Assembly: GCF_000527175.1 (NCBI RefSeq)
Contig: NZ_AZUR01000001.1
Span: 1,960,501 to 2,024,500, forward strand
Direction of reading: 5' to 3'
DNA length: 64,000 nt
Origin: Pseudogulbenkiania sp. MAI-1
GTDB taxonomy: Bacteria > Pseudomonadota > Gammaproteobacteria > Burkholderiales > Chromobacteriaceae
Positions 52,990 to 61,758 of this stretch are shown here, piece after piece. How positions within the stretch are numbered: position 1 is the first letter of the stretch; each line of letters begins with the position of its first letter. A model generated the notes under the pieces. The model was not told where the DNA came from. It made no database searches and worked only from the letters and a program-made list of their open reading frames with translations. Position numbers and translations under genes: made by a program.

Positions 52990-53154
52990 GTGCCGAGCCA
53001 CCTGATACGGCTGCATATCGGCCAGGAAGCACCGGAGGATCTGATCGCGGATATGGAGAAAGGCTTCGAGCGGTTCCTGCTGTCGCATGACGCCCCTGAG
53101 CTCGTAACGCCTGGCGGCACGCTTCAATCGAGCGTGACGAATAGCCTGCGGTAA
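52990..53154 (+). pseudogene. C-terminal remnant of a Cys/Met-metabolism PLP enzyme
   Basis: An open frame directly after the deacetylase gene reads VPSHLIRLHIGQEAPEDLIA, then DMEKGFERFL, and stops at 53152-53154. (L)IRLxIGxExPEDLIADxE is the C-terminal signature of cystathionine gamma-synthase/lyase-type enzymes. The upstream frame is closed at 52972-52974 and nothing else of the enzyme remains. It overlaps the 3' end of the FAD oxidoreductase gene on the other strand. Confidence 0.6.
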
Positions 53155-54539
53155 TGGCGATACCAGTCGCTCTGGAACCGCTCTTGCGGGTCGTAGGCAA
53201 GTTTCCAGGCCAAGAACTCGCGAAACTGGGGATAGCAGGTCTCAAGCTGGCGCGCCGTGGCGTGCCGGTGATATGTCAGGTAGAAGCTGCCGCCGTAGCC
53301 GATGACGAGGTCGATGAGGTGCCGGAAGGCGACCGCCGACTGGGTGGCGCCGGCGGCGCTGTGCCGTATGTGTAGGTTGAACACCACGCAGGCGTAGTCC
53401 TGCCGCGCCCAGGCCAGGAAGCTTTCGTCGTCACGCCGGATCAGCCGCACCGTGCCGTAGATCAGGTCGACAGCGTGGCGGCGGAACCCTTCGGCGGCGG
53501 CCGTCATGAAGTCAACCAGTTGTTCTCTGGGCACATACAGCTCGGTGATCACTTCGGAACCGGTGTGACCCAGGCGCTCGTCCAACGCCCCGTGGTAGCC
53601 GTTCAGATACACGCTCAGCTGATGGGTGTCCGAGTGATACAACTGGCCCGAGGTGGCCAGATAAAACTGCGAGTAGCGGTCGAAGGCGGCCTGCTTGTCG
53701 GTATGCGCCAGCCGTACCAGCTCCGACCAGTCCCGCTCCGACAAGGCCAGCTGCTGGGCGGGCATCGGGGTGTCGTCCGCGACCGGGTGGTAGCACGACA
53801 ACACCCCACGGCGCAGGAAGGTCGACTTGCGCTCGTCGATCGCGAACTGGAAGTCGCCGTAGAGGTAGCCCTCCGCCACTCGCTGCTCGAGGCTGGCCGT
53901 CACGTCGCCGATGTCAGTGATCTCCACCACCCGCCTCAGCTTGCGCCGTGGCGCGAGACGCAGCGTGACGCTGGCGATCACGCCGAACAGGCCGTAACCT
54001 CCGATCGCCAGCCGGAACAGCTGCGGGTGGTCGGTGCGGCTGCAATGCAAGCCGTCGCCATTCGCGTCCAGCAATGTGAAGGACTCGACATCAGCGATGA
54101 TCGGCCGCATCGCGAGCCCGCGTCCGTGGATATTGGCGGCAAGACTGCCGCCGAGGGTAAAGCCGTCCGCCCCGGTCTGCTTCTGCGCCACGGCCCACGC
54201 CCGCGCGTCGCGTTGCTGGATGCGCTGCAGCCAGGCAAACAGGGTGGGCCACTGGATGCCGGCCTCGACCTCGATCAAGCCGTTGACCCGGTCGAATGAC
54301 CGCACCTGGTCGAGCCCGCGCATGTCGAGCAGCAGAGCGTTCCGGGCGAATTGCTGGCCGCTCATGGCATGGCGGCCGCCGGCGATGGCCAGGGGCAACC
54401 GCAAGCGGTGCGCCCGTGCGATCGCCGCCTCGATGTCCCGCTGCGAGCGCACCGCGATGACGTCCCTGACTGGGGTCGGGTTGAGCCCCGAGTGGATATC
54501 GTTCACCCAGCCTGTTGCATCAGCCTCGTCCCGTGCCAT
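53124..54539 (-). CDS. FAD-binding (PCMH-type) oxidoreductase
   Basis: 471 aa from the ATG at 54539, which has GGGAG a few bases upstream; in-frame ATGs also occur at 54548 and 54560. The N-terminal FAD_binding_4 (PCMH) domain shows LPLAIAGGRHAMSGQQFARN near residues 45-64 and TLGGSLAANIHGRG near 140. The C-terminal part ends QERFQSDWYRHYRRLF, as in oxidases of the berberine-bridge/GlcD group. The His of AGGRHAM may bind FAD covalently. Substrate unknown. Its 3' end overlaps a PLP-enzyme remnant. Confidence 0.8.
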   Translation of the reverse strand: MARDEADATGWVNDIHSGLNPTPVRDVIAVRSQRDIEAAIARAHRLRLPLAIAGGRHAMSGQQFARNALLLDMRGLDQVRSFDRVNGLIEVEAGIQWPTLFAWLQRIQQRDARAWAVAQKQTGADGFTLGGSLAANIHGRGLAMRPIIADVESFTLLDANGDGLHCSRTDHPQLFRLAIGGYGLFGVIASVTLRLAPRRKLRRVVEITDIGDVTASLEQRVAEGYLYGDFQFAIDERKSTFLRRGVLSCYHPVADDTPMPAQQLALSERDWSELVRLAHTDKQAAFDRYSQFYLATSGQLYHSDTHQLSVYLNGYHGALDERLGHTGSEVITELYVPREQLVDFMTAAAEGFRRHAVDLIYGTVRLIRRDDESFLAWARQDYACVVFNLHIRHSAAGATQSAVAFRHLIDLVIGYGGSFYLTYHRHATARQLETCYPQFREFLAWKLAYDPQERFQSDWYRHYRRLFVTLD

Positions 54540-54684
54540 GGCGTCCATCTCCCAAAACAACTTGTCGATGGAAATAGCGTAGGCAAGCCACGCTCAGACA
54601 CGGCTCACAGATGGCTAACAGATCGCTTACAAGGCAGGTTCAGATGGAGCAGGGCACCGCTGGTTTTCGGCGGGGCAGCTTATC

Positions 54685-56358
54685 TCAGCTCTGCAGCAAG
54701 GCCTCATGCTGCAGGCCGAACATCAGGCCGCCCCAGTGCCGGCCCTGATGGTAGATCGGCACCGAGACCAGCGCAAAGATGTCGCCGACGTCGCGCACGT
54801 AGGCCTGGAACAGGAACTCGCTCTTGTCGGTGCTGGTCCGGTGCAGCATCGGGTTGCCCTTGTGGAAGCGCTTGTCGCGGCTCACCAGCATGTTGCGCGC
54901 CACGTCGTCGGTCTGCGGCTGGCAGTATTTGCTGACGTGGGTGGGCGGGTAAGCCTCGTCGCCGACGCAGATCACCGCCAGGTCGCAGCCGGGTATGCTG
55001 GACGCCAGCCGGTCGAAATAGGGGCGGAAGAGCTGTTCGTAAGCCTTGTCGTAACTGGTGTGGTACTGCTGCGGGTTGGTGCCGGGAATCGGCTGGAAGG
55101 CCTTGTCGAACAGGTCGAGACCCTGAGCGGCGAGCTGGTCGAGCATGGCTTCGCATTCCACCTTGCTCTGACGCAACTGGGCGGTGATACGGTCGAACGA
55201 AGCGTTGGCCACCTGGAACAGGCCAAGGTTGGCCATCACCTGTTCGGCCGAGCCGATCAGCTCCTGGGAGGGGCCCAAGCTGGCTTTCATGAGGGTGGAC
55301 ATCTGCTCCGAGAGCTGGCGCATCCGTCCGACGTTGCCGTGGATGTCGCGATTGTTCTCGCTGAGGGTGGCCATGGCGCCCTGGATGGCGCCGATCTCGC
55401 GGTTGACCTGCTGGCTACCCGCAACGAACTGGTTGAGCTGGTTCGTCGCGGTGTCCAGCACGCTGCTTGCCTTGAGGATGCTCTCGGCGATCGACTGCGC
55501 CGCCCCCGCCGTCTGCCTCGATTGCTCGTGGATTTCCTGTACCTTGCCGGTGACGCTGGAGGCGAGGGTATTGGTGCGCTCGGCGAGCTGGTGCACTTCA
55601 TCCGCCACCACCGCGAAACCGCGCCCGGCTTCGCCGGCACGGGCCGCCTCGATGGCGGCGTTGAGCGCCAGCAGGTTGGTCTGGTCGGAAATGCCGCGAA
55701 TCTGCGCCACGCTGGAGATGATCGCCTCGGTGTCTTCCAGCAGCTTGTCGATGCTTTGGGTGAAACCGGTCATGATCTGGGCTGCCTCGCGCGCGTTCTG
55801 GTTCGCCACGGCCATTTCCTGGCTGGTGCTTTCGGCTCCCTGGGTCAGCTCGTTGGCCACGCCGGAAATCACGTTGACGCTGGTACTGACGTTCTCCATC
55901 TCGGCACTGCTGCGCTCGGTTCTGGAGAAGATGCCCTCGGCCAGGGTTTCTTGTTCGCGCGCCTTGTTGTCGGCGTCCTTGATCTGCTTGCCGATCTGGG
56001 CCGCCTTGATCGACAGCACGATATTGTTGTGCCGGACCCCCACCAAGGTGTCGCAGACGGTGCCACGGTATTTGTTGGCCGACTCCACCGCCATACGCAG
56101 TGCGCCTCCGACAGGGGGGTACTGGTAGGTGAGGTTACGCGCATGCTTCTGCTGCACGTGATGGATGGCCCCTTCGAAACGGCTGAGCGGCCGGAATACC
56201 TGGCTCGCCAGCCAGCTGGCACTGGCGACCAGCACCAGCACCGCCGCCAGCGCGAAACCTATGGCAGCCGTGGTGGCCCCCTGATAAGCCAGCAGCAGGC
56301 TGCCGAATACCGCCACGACCAACTGGCTCAACACCACCCCAATGAAAATGCGCTTCAT
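54685..56358 (-). CDS. Methyl-accepting chemotaxis protein with C-terminal sensory domain
   Basis: 557 aa. Two adjacent membrane segments (about 5-25 and 29-50) with only a very short loop, so no periplasmic sensor. The coiled-coil signalling region has the tip IEAARAGEAGRGFAVVADEV (236-255). Residues about 410-557 form an extra domain after the signalling region, ending with SKYCQPQTDDVARNMLVSRD, later FLFQAYVRDVGD and VPIYHQGRHWGGLMFGLQ. This resembles the cytosolic Cache-like C-terminal sensors of some receptors and would detect an internal signal. Confidence 0.9.
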   Translation of the reverse strand: MKRIFIGVVLSQLVVAVFGSLLLAYQGATTAAIGFALAAVLVLVASASWLASQVFRPLSRFEGAIHHVQQKHARNLTYQYPPVGGALRMAVESANKYRGTVCDTLVGVRHNNIVLSIKAAQIGKQIKDADNKAREQETLAEGIFSRTERSSAEMENVSTSVNVISGVANELTQGAESTSQEMAVANQNAREAAQIMTGFTQSIDKLLEDTEAIISSVAQIRGISDQTNLLALNAAIEAARAGEAGRGFAVVADEVHQLAERTNTLASSVTGKVQEIHEQSRQTAGAAQSIAESILKASSVLDTATNQLNQFVAGSQQVNREIGAIQGAMATLSENNRDIHGNVGRMRQLSEQMSTLMKASLGPSQELIGSAEQVMANLGLFQVANASFDRITAQLRQSKVECEAMLDQLAAQGLDLFDKAFQPIPGTNPQQYHTSYDKAYEQLFRPYFDRLASSIPGCDLAVICVGDEAYPPTHVSKYCQPQTDDVARNMLVSRDKRFHKGNPMLHRTSTDKSEFLFQAYVRDVGDIFALVSVPIYHQGRHWGGLMFGLQHEALLQS

Positions 56359-56531
56359 ATGTATTGTTTTCCCTTTTATCGTTCTTTTGTTGTTTTAAGA
56401 GGCGCCAACAGACCCCGGTGCCAAACATCCCGCCGCCAATCTTGCGCGGAAGACGGCCGGGGAGGACGACGACACCATGGAATTCTGTCGGCAACTCTTG
56501 ACTACTTTTGGTCCCTTGTCACCGTGTATGG

Positions 56532-57659
56532 TCAGGCGAGCTCGGTGTCGCCTTCCGTCGCGGTGGCTTTAGCGCGCCGGCGGGGAGGCTCGCCAAGATC
56601 CAGCTGCTCGGCGTGATCGCGGCAGAAAGCTTGGCCGGCACGGTAGCCGACGTCGAACAGCAGCTCCAAGTTCGAGTTCGACCAGTCCATCACCTGCGGC
56701 CAGTGGTCGTCCGGGATACCGCCCATCAGGTCCACCTTGAGCAGCCGGCGCTTGGGCTGGCCGGAGGCAGGGTCGATGTTGTACTTGTACTCGAACAGAC
56801 GGATATCGTCCTTGGCGATTTCCACCAGCGGGGTGATGATCGAGTGTACCCAGGCGTCGTACAGGCTGCGCGGCTTGCGGATCAGCTTGTCCGCGCCGAG
56901 GATGTCGAACACCACCAGGGTGTCGATGTCGCAGTGCTTGCCCGGCGTGGCCGGATCGTCGTTCACCAGCGCCTTGAAGTTGAGCGTGTCGATGGAGGCG
57001 CCTTCGATGTAGTCCTCGCCGTCCAGGGTGTAGGGCGGGTAGATCAGCGGGAAGGCGAAGGCGGCTTTCAGATGCTCCGGCGTGATCTCGTTCTTGCCCC
57101 AGATCACCATCTTCTCGCGGTTCATGTTGTAGGCGTTGATGTAGAACTCCGGCTCGATGGACGAAATGGCGTCGAAGTCGATCACCTGTTCGGCAAACGG
57201 CAGGTGGGCGCACATGCCGAGGCTGGAGGGGGACAGGTTGCTGGGCGACAAGGTGGCGAGCCCGAGTTTGACCCAATCGGAAAACAGCCCGCTGCCGAAT
57301 GGGGAGTCAGGGTCGAAGAACGGCGCGGTGAACGGGTTGCGGGCGAGCCAGTCACGATACGCCGCGGCCTGAGGCCCTGGCTTCATGAACACCTTGTAGT
57401 TGACCGGCAGCAGGCCGTAGATGGGGTCGGCGACGCCGATCTGTGCCCACTGGCGCAGAGCCTCCGCCGGATCGCCTTCCTTGGGGGCAGCATAGAGCAG
57501 CCCCATCAGCGCGCCGGCGCCCGAGGTGGAGATCACGTCGAACTCCACGCCGCGCTCCAGGAAGGCCACCAGGGCGCCCGCCATCAGGGTGGAGTTGGGG
57601 GCGCCGCCGCCGATCAGCAGGGCTTTCTTGTGTTTCTTCGTCGTTGCCTTTTCTGCCAT
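56532..57659 (-). CDS. Patatin-like protein with degenerate catalytic motifs
   Basis: 375 aa from the ATG at 57659, which follows GGAGAAGGACC. An oxyanion-type glycine loop GGGAPNSTLMAGALVAF is near residues 18-34. The nucleophile elbow reads VISTSGAGALMG instead of GxSxG, and the Asp motif DG[GA] reads EGA in DYIEGASIDTL. The family is patatin-like phospholipase. With both motifs changed, activity is uncertain. It is a single gene; the 173 bp downstream (56359-56531) hold no gene. Confidence 0.75.
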   Translation of the reverse strand: MAEKATTKKHKKALLIGGGAPNSTLMAGALVAFLERGVEFDVISTSGAGALMGLLYAAPKEGDPAEALRQWAQIGVADPIYGLLPVNYKVFMKPGPQAAAYRDWLARNPFTAPFFDPDSPFGSGLFSDWVKLGLATLSPSNLSPSSLGMCAHLPFAEQVIDFDAISSIEPEFYINAYNMNREKMVIWGKNEITPEHLKAAFAFPLIYPPYTLDGEDYIEGASIDTLNFKALVNDDPATPGKHCDIDTLVVFDILGADKLIRKPRSLYDAWVHSIITPLVEIAKDDIRLFEYKYNIDPASGQPKRRLLKVDLMGGIPDDHWPQVMDWSNSNLELLFDVGYRAGQAFCRDHAEQLDLGEPPRRRAKATATEGDTELA

Positions 57660-58001
57660 GGTCCTTCTCCAAATTGACATCCGAATATCATAGTCAATGA
57701 CATATATCATTGCCGAATGAATTATTACCGATTGTCGCGTTCTTGACGCAATGCGGCATCACATTTTAATTGTTTGACATGGTCGCATTGCCAAAGGCAT
57801 TGCAGGGCAATCCGAGAGGCGACGGCCTCGTGCGATTCAGGTTTCGATGTACCCAGGCTCGCTACCAAGATCACGGTACACAGGCGCTCTATCATTGAGG
57901 TATCCTGTTACGGCCCGGTGACACAATCGCCAGGCTGACGGACCGCACCCTCCGTAAGGCAACAAGGGTGCCCAATAACCACACGTTATGGAGCAGACAC
58001 C
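57660..58001. other. Divergent intergenic region between the patatin-like and dehydrogenase genes
   Basis: 342 bp without a supported gene. The first 120 bp are AT-rich and contain the near-palindrome AATGACATATATCATT (about 57697-57712), which suits a promoter for the leftward patatin gene. The right part ends with TATGGAGCAG, the ribosome site for the GTG-started dehydrogenase gene. No paired promoter hexamers were assigned. Confidence 0.4.
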
Positions 58002-59036
58002 GTGAGTCTTTTCGAATTGCCCGATTTCGACGGGCATGAGCAAGTCGTTTTCGCCTCCGATTCCCAGTCCGGCCTGAAAGCCATCATCGCCATCCACAAC
58101 ACGCGCCGCGGCCCGGCCATGGGTGGCTGTCGCATGTGGGCTTACCCCGACAGCACCGCCGCCGCAACCGACGCCTTGCGCCTGGCACGCGGCATGACTT
58201 ACAAGAACGCCATGGCAGGGCTCCCCATCGGTGGTGGCAAGGCGGTGATCATCGGCGACTCCCGCACCAGCAAGTCTCCCGAACTGTTCCGCGCGCTGGG
58301 CCGGGCGATCGATCAACTGGGCGGGCGTTACATCACGGCGGAAGACGTCGGCACCAGCCCGACTGACATGACTTACGTGCGCGAGACGACACGCTACGTT
58401 GCCGGCCTGGCGGGTGAGCTGGGCGGCACCGGCGATCCGTCCCCCGCCACCGCGCTGGGGGTGTTCGTCGGCATCGAGGCCGCGGTGCGCCATCGCCTCG
58501 GCGTCGATTCGGTCAAGGATCTGACGGTGGCGGTGCAGGGGCTGGGGCATGTCGGCTATGATCTGGCCCGACGCCTGAATGAGGCAGGCGCCCGACTGGT
58601 GGTGGCGGACATCGACCGCGCCAACGTGGAACGCGCTGCGGCCGAATTCGGTGCCCGGGTGGTGGCTCCGGACGAGATCGTCGACGCCCAGGCCGACGTG
58701 TTCGCGCCATGCGCTTTGGGTGCGGTGCTGAACCGGCAGAGCTTGCCGCGACTCAAATGCTCCGTCGTCGCCGGGGCGGCCAACAACCAGCTGGCCACCG
58801 ACGACATCGGCGAGATGCTACGCGACGCCGGCATCCTGTACGCACCGGACTACGTCATCAACGCCGGCGGCATCATCAAGGTGTGTGCCGAGTACCTGCG
58901 CGAGCCGGCCGACAGCGTGGAAGGGCGCGTGCGCGCCATCGCCCAGACATTGGACGAAGTGTTCCAGATGGCCGAGCGCGACGGCATCGCCACCAGCCGG
59001 GCGGCCGACACCCTGGCACGGGCGCGCTTCTCCTGA
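58002..59036 (+). CDS. Leu/Phe/Val dehydrogenase-family amino acid dehydrogenase
   Basis: 344 aa from a GTG at 58002 with GGAG upstream; the ATG at 57988 is out of frame. The catalytic-type lysine motif is GLPIGGGKAVIIGD (about residues 76-89). TAEDVGTSPTDM and the NAD-binding VAVQGLGHVGYDLARRL are also present. This family oxidatively deaminates leucine, valine or phenylalanine to 2-oxo acids and ammonium. It is monocistronic and followed by a terminator. The exact amino acid cannot be read from the sequence. Confidence 0.87.
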   Translation: MSLFELPDFDGHEQVVFASDSQSGLKAIIAIHNTRRGPAMGGCRMWAYPDSTAAATDALRLARGMTYKNAMAGLPIGGGKAVIIGDSRTSKSPELFRALGRAIDQLGGRYITAEDVGTSPTDMTYVRETTRYVAGLAGELGGTGDPSPATALGVFVGIEAAVRHRLGVDSVKDLTVAVQGLGHVGYDLARRLNEAGARLVVADIDRANVERAAAEFGARVVAPDEIVDAQADVFAPCALGAVLNRQSLPRLKCSVVAGAANNQLATDDIGEMLRDAGILYAPDYVINAGGIIKVCAEYLREPADSVEGRVRAIAQTLDEVFQMAERDGIATSRAADTLARARFS

Positions 59037-59086
59037 GGGGGATGCTCCGGGAGGCCGGTCGGCGGCATGCTGGCCGGCGAAACGAG

Positions 59087-59119
59087 AACGCCGCTTTCCA
59101 TGAGGGAGGCGGCGTTTTT
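59087..59119 (+). terminator. Intrinsic terminator after the amino acid dehydrogenase gene
   Basis: Stem AACGCCGC / GCGGCGTT with a 14-nt loop, followed by further T residues and C. The remaining sequence to murI (59120-59269) shows no gene. Confidence 0.75.
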
Positions 59120-59269
59120 CGATGCCTTGCCTCTTGGAATGACGATGCCCGGCTCCATTTTCCTGAGCAAGCTCGAATGCGGCCGGGGAGAGATGCAGAT
59201 TGGAAAACAGGTTTACACAGCCATCATGAGCATGAGCCATATCGACAACGTTAACGACGCGGGGCCGCG

Positions 59270-60067
59270 ATGATAGGCATGTTCGATTCCGGGCTGGGCG
59301 GATTGTCGGTGTGGCGCGAGCTGACCCGGCTGCTGCCGCAGGAACCGGTCATCTATCTGGCGGACCGGGCCTATTGCCCCTATGGCGGACGCAGCGCCGA
59401 GGATATCCTGGCACGCTCCGAAGCGATCACCCGCTATCTGATCGGCCAGGGTGCCAAGCTGATCGTCATCGCCTGCAATACCGCCACCAGCGCCGCCGCG
59501 CGCGAGCTGCGCCGGCGTTATCCCGAGTTGCCCATCGTTGGCATGGAACCGGCGGTGAAACCTGCCGCCTTGCACTCGCGCAGTGGGCAGATCGCCGTGT
59601 TGGCGACCCGGGCCACGCTGAAGGGCGACAAGTTCCTGGATCTGAAAGCGCAATACGACGACAGCGTCGACATCCTGCCGTTGCCGGGCGACGGCTTCGT
59701 CGAGCTGGTGGAAAACGGGGATCTCGGCAGTGACGAGGCGCACCAGGTAGTCCGGCGCCAGCTGCAGCCCTTACAGGCACACGCCGTCGACCAGGTGGTG
59801 CTGGGCTGCACCCATTACCCCTTCCTGTCACACCTGATCGAAGCGGCGCTGCCCGCCGGCGTGAAGCTCGTCGATCCGGCGCGGGCGGTGAGCCAGCAGG
59901 CCGAGCGCCTGCTGCACCGGCATGGCCTCGCCACGACATCGAGCCATGCCCCTACCCATCGTTTCGTGACCACCGCCGACGCGGGCAGCATGAGCGATTT
60001 CCTGCGCCGGGTGCTGGATCACCAGGGCGAGGTCAGTGTGGTGGACGTGGATTCCGTTGCCGATTGA
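59270..60067 (+). CDS. murI: Glutamate racemase MurI
   Basis: 265 aa. Begins MIGMFDSGLGGLSVWRELTR; the two catalytic cysteines are in IACNTATSAA (about residue 70) and LGCTHYPFL (about residue 181). The cofactor-independent enzyme converts L- to D-glutamate for peptidoglycan. It converges on the ClC channel gene, with 20 bp between stop codons. Confidence 0.94.
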   Translation: MIGMFDSGLGGLSVWRELTRLLPQEPVIYLADRAYCPYGGRSAEDILARSEAITRYLIGQGAKLIVIACNTATSAAARELRRRYPELPIVGMEPAVKPAALHSRSGQIAVLATRATLKGDKFLDLKAQYDDSVDILPLPGDGFVELVENGDLGSDEAHQVVRRQLQPLQAHAVDQVVLGCTHYPFLSHLIEAALPAGVKLVDPARAVSQQAERLLHRHGLATTSSHAPTHRFVTTADAGSMSDFLRRVLDHQGEVSVVDVDSVAD

Positions 60068-60087
60068 TGTGGCGATCCGGTCAGAAG

Positions 60088-61752
60088 CTATAAGTACCGC
60101 CAACGGCTTCCCAGCCGTTTCAACAGGTCGCTCTTTCTCAAATGCCCCAGCAGCCGGCCGTCATCCCCGACGACCGGCAGGCGCTCGCCGTGATGGGCGA
60201 TCATCAACTCCAGGCTTTCGGACAGGCTCATGCCGGCGCTGACCCGCGGAAAGTCGCGGCGGATCAGTGCATCGGGAATCGGCCTGTCGGGGTCGCTTTC
60301 CTGGCGCTGGAAATGATGGAAATCGTGGATCGGCACTGCGCCCATGAAGCCTTGCCGGGGGTGGGTGATGTACACATGCTGCCAGCGCCAGGTGGCGAAG
60401 GTGTCGGCCAGTTGCCGCAAGCTGACCGGATAGCTTAGCTGCGGCGTGTCCTTGTACATGACGTCGAGGACAGACTGGCGGACATTCTCCTCATCGGGCA
60501 AGGCATGCGCATAGATCGAGCGGCAGCCCAGCATGCGCACGGTCAGGTGAGCGGTGGCCACCGCCAGCATCAGCGGCACGGCCATCAGCGGCGCGCGGGT
60601 CATCTCGATCAGCATGATGATGGTCATCAGCGGTGCCTGGGTCGCCCCGGCCAGCAAGGCCCCCATGCCGGCGACCACCCACAATGGGCCCGCCGGCTGC
60701 CCGGTCAGCGCCTGCACCGCATGGCCGAAAATCGCTCCCAATACCGCGCCGACGAACAGGGTCGGGGTGAAGATGCCGCCAACCGCCCCTGAGCCGGTCG
60801 CGGCAGCCGTGGCCAGTATCTTGCAAATCAGTACGCCCAGCAGCAGACCAACCGGCCATGCGCTGTGCAGCATGTGATCGATGGTGCTGTAGCCATTGCC
60901 CCAGACGTGCGGCGTGAGCAGGGACAAGCCGCCGACGATGGCGCCGCCGATTCCCAGTTTGAGCCAAAGCGGGCAGGGTAGCCGGCCGAACAAGGATTTG
61001 CTCAGTTGCAGCAGCCGCTGGAAACCCGGCATGACGAGGCCGGCGACCACGCCCAGCGCCCCGAACCACAGCCAGTCTGTACCGCCATGCAAGGCCAGGG
61101 AAGGCAACTGGTAGATGGCGGCATCGCCGAACAGGCCGGCGCCGACCAGTTGAGCGCAGGCGGCGGCCAGCAGCAAGGGGCCCAGCGTTTCGATGGCGAC
61201 GGAGCGGACGATGATTTCACCGACGAACAGGGCGCCGGCAATGGGCGTGTTGTAGGCCGCGCTGACGCCGGCGGCCGCGCCGCACGCCAGCAACAGGCGA
61301 CGCTGGGGCGCGGTCAGCCGGGCCAGTTGGCCCGACAGGCTGCCGGCCAGGGCGGCGAGCTGGATCATCGAGCCTTCCCGCCCGATCGAGCTGCCCGAGA
61401 CGATGGACGAGGCCGAGGATGCCGCGCGCAGCAAGGTTGCGCGCCAGGACAGGTGGCCATTGCCCAGGGCGATGCTTTCCATGTAGTCGGCACTATGCTG
61501 TCGGGCAGGCGGCAGTCGCTGCAGCAGCCATCCCGCCACGATGCCGCCGATGACCGGCGTCAGCACCCGCAGCTCCGGGGGCAGCCCTCCGGCCACCTGG
61601 ACCGGCCCGCCGGCTTCGCCGAACAGCCAGCGGCTCATGCCATCGAGCAGCAGGCGGAAGCCGTGGGTGGCCAAGGCCCCCAGGCAGCCGGTAATGGCGG
61701 CCGCCGCCAGCAGCAGCGGCAGCCTCAAGCCGGCGGGACGATACGTGCTCAT
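60088..61752 (-). CDS. clcB: ClcB-like ClC chloride channel/transporter with CBS domains
   Basis: 554 aa. About ten hydrophobic helices; the gating-glutamate motif is SGSSIGREGSMIQLAAL (near residue 120). The helix with GGIFTPTLFVGAVLGAIFGH is typical of the family. The C-terminal 130 residues (from about 420) look like a CBS pair (MSLSESLELMIAHHGERLPV). It begins 6 bp after the choline-binding protein gene, so it belongs to the betC transcript. Anion movement during choline-O-sulfate use is an inference. Confidence 0.87.
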   Translation of the reverse strand: MSTYRPAGLRLPLLLAAAAITGCLGALATHGFRLLLDGMSRWLFGEAGGPVQVAGGLPPELRVLTPVIGGIVAGWLLQRLPPARQHSADYMESIALGNGHLSWRATLLRAASSASSIVSGSSIGREGSMIQLAALAGSLSGQLARLTAPQRRLLLACGAAAGVSAAYNTPIAGALFVGEIIVRSVAIETLGPLLLAAACAQLVGAGLFGDAAIYQLPSLALHGGTDWLWFGALGVVAGLVMPGFQRLLQLSKSLFGRLPCPLWLKLGIGGAIVGGLSLLTPHVWGNGYSTIDHMLHSAWPVGLLLGVLICKILATAAATGSGAVGGIFTPTLFVGAVLGAIFGHAVQALTGQPAGPLWVVAGMGALLAGATQAPLMTIIMLIEMTRAPLMAVPLMLAVATAHLTVRMLGCRSIYAHALPDEENVRQSVLDVMYKDTPQLSYPVSLRQLADTFATWRWQHVYITHPRQGFMGAVPIHDFHHFQRQESDPDRPIPDALIRRDFPRVSAGMSLSESLELMIAHHGERLPVVGDDGRLLGHLRKSDLLKRLGSRWRYL

Positions 61753-61758
61753 GCCGGC

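Noticed and set aside
52921..53127. Small minus-strand open frame between the deacetylase and FAD oxidoreductase genes
   Set aside because: It is the shadow of the PLP-enzyme remnant read on the plus strand, and has no features of its own.
54706..56616. Long open frame antisense to the second chemoreceptor gene
   Set aside because: It shows no domain or ribosome site and is explained by the third-position GC of the receptor gene.
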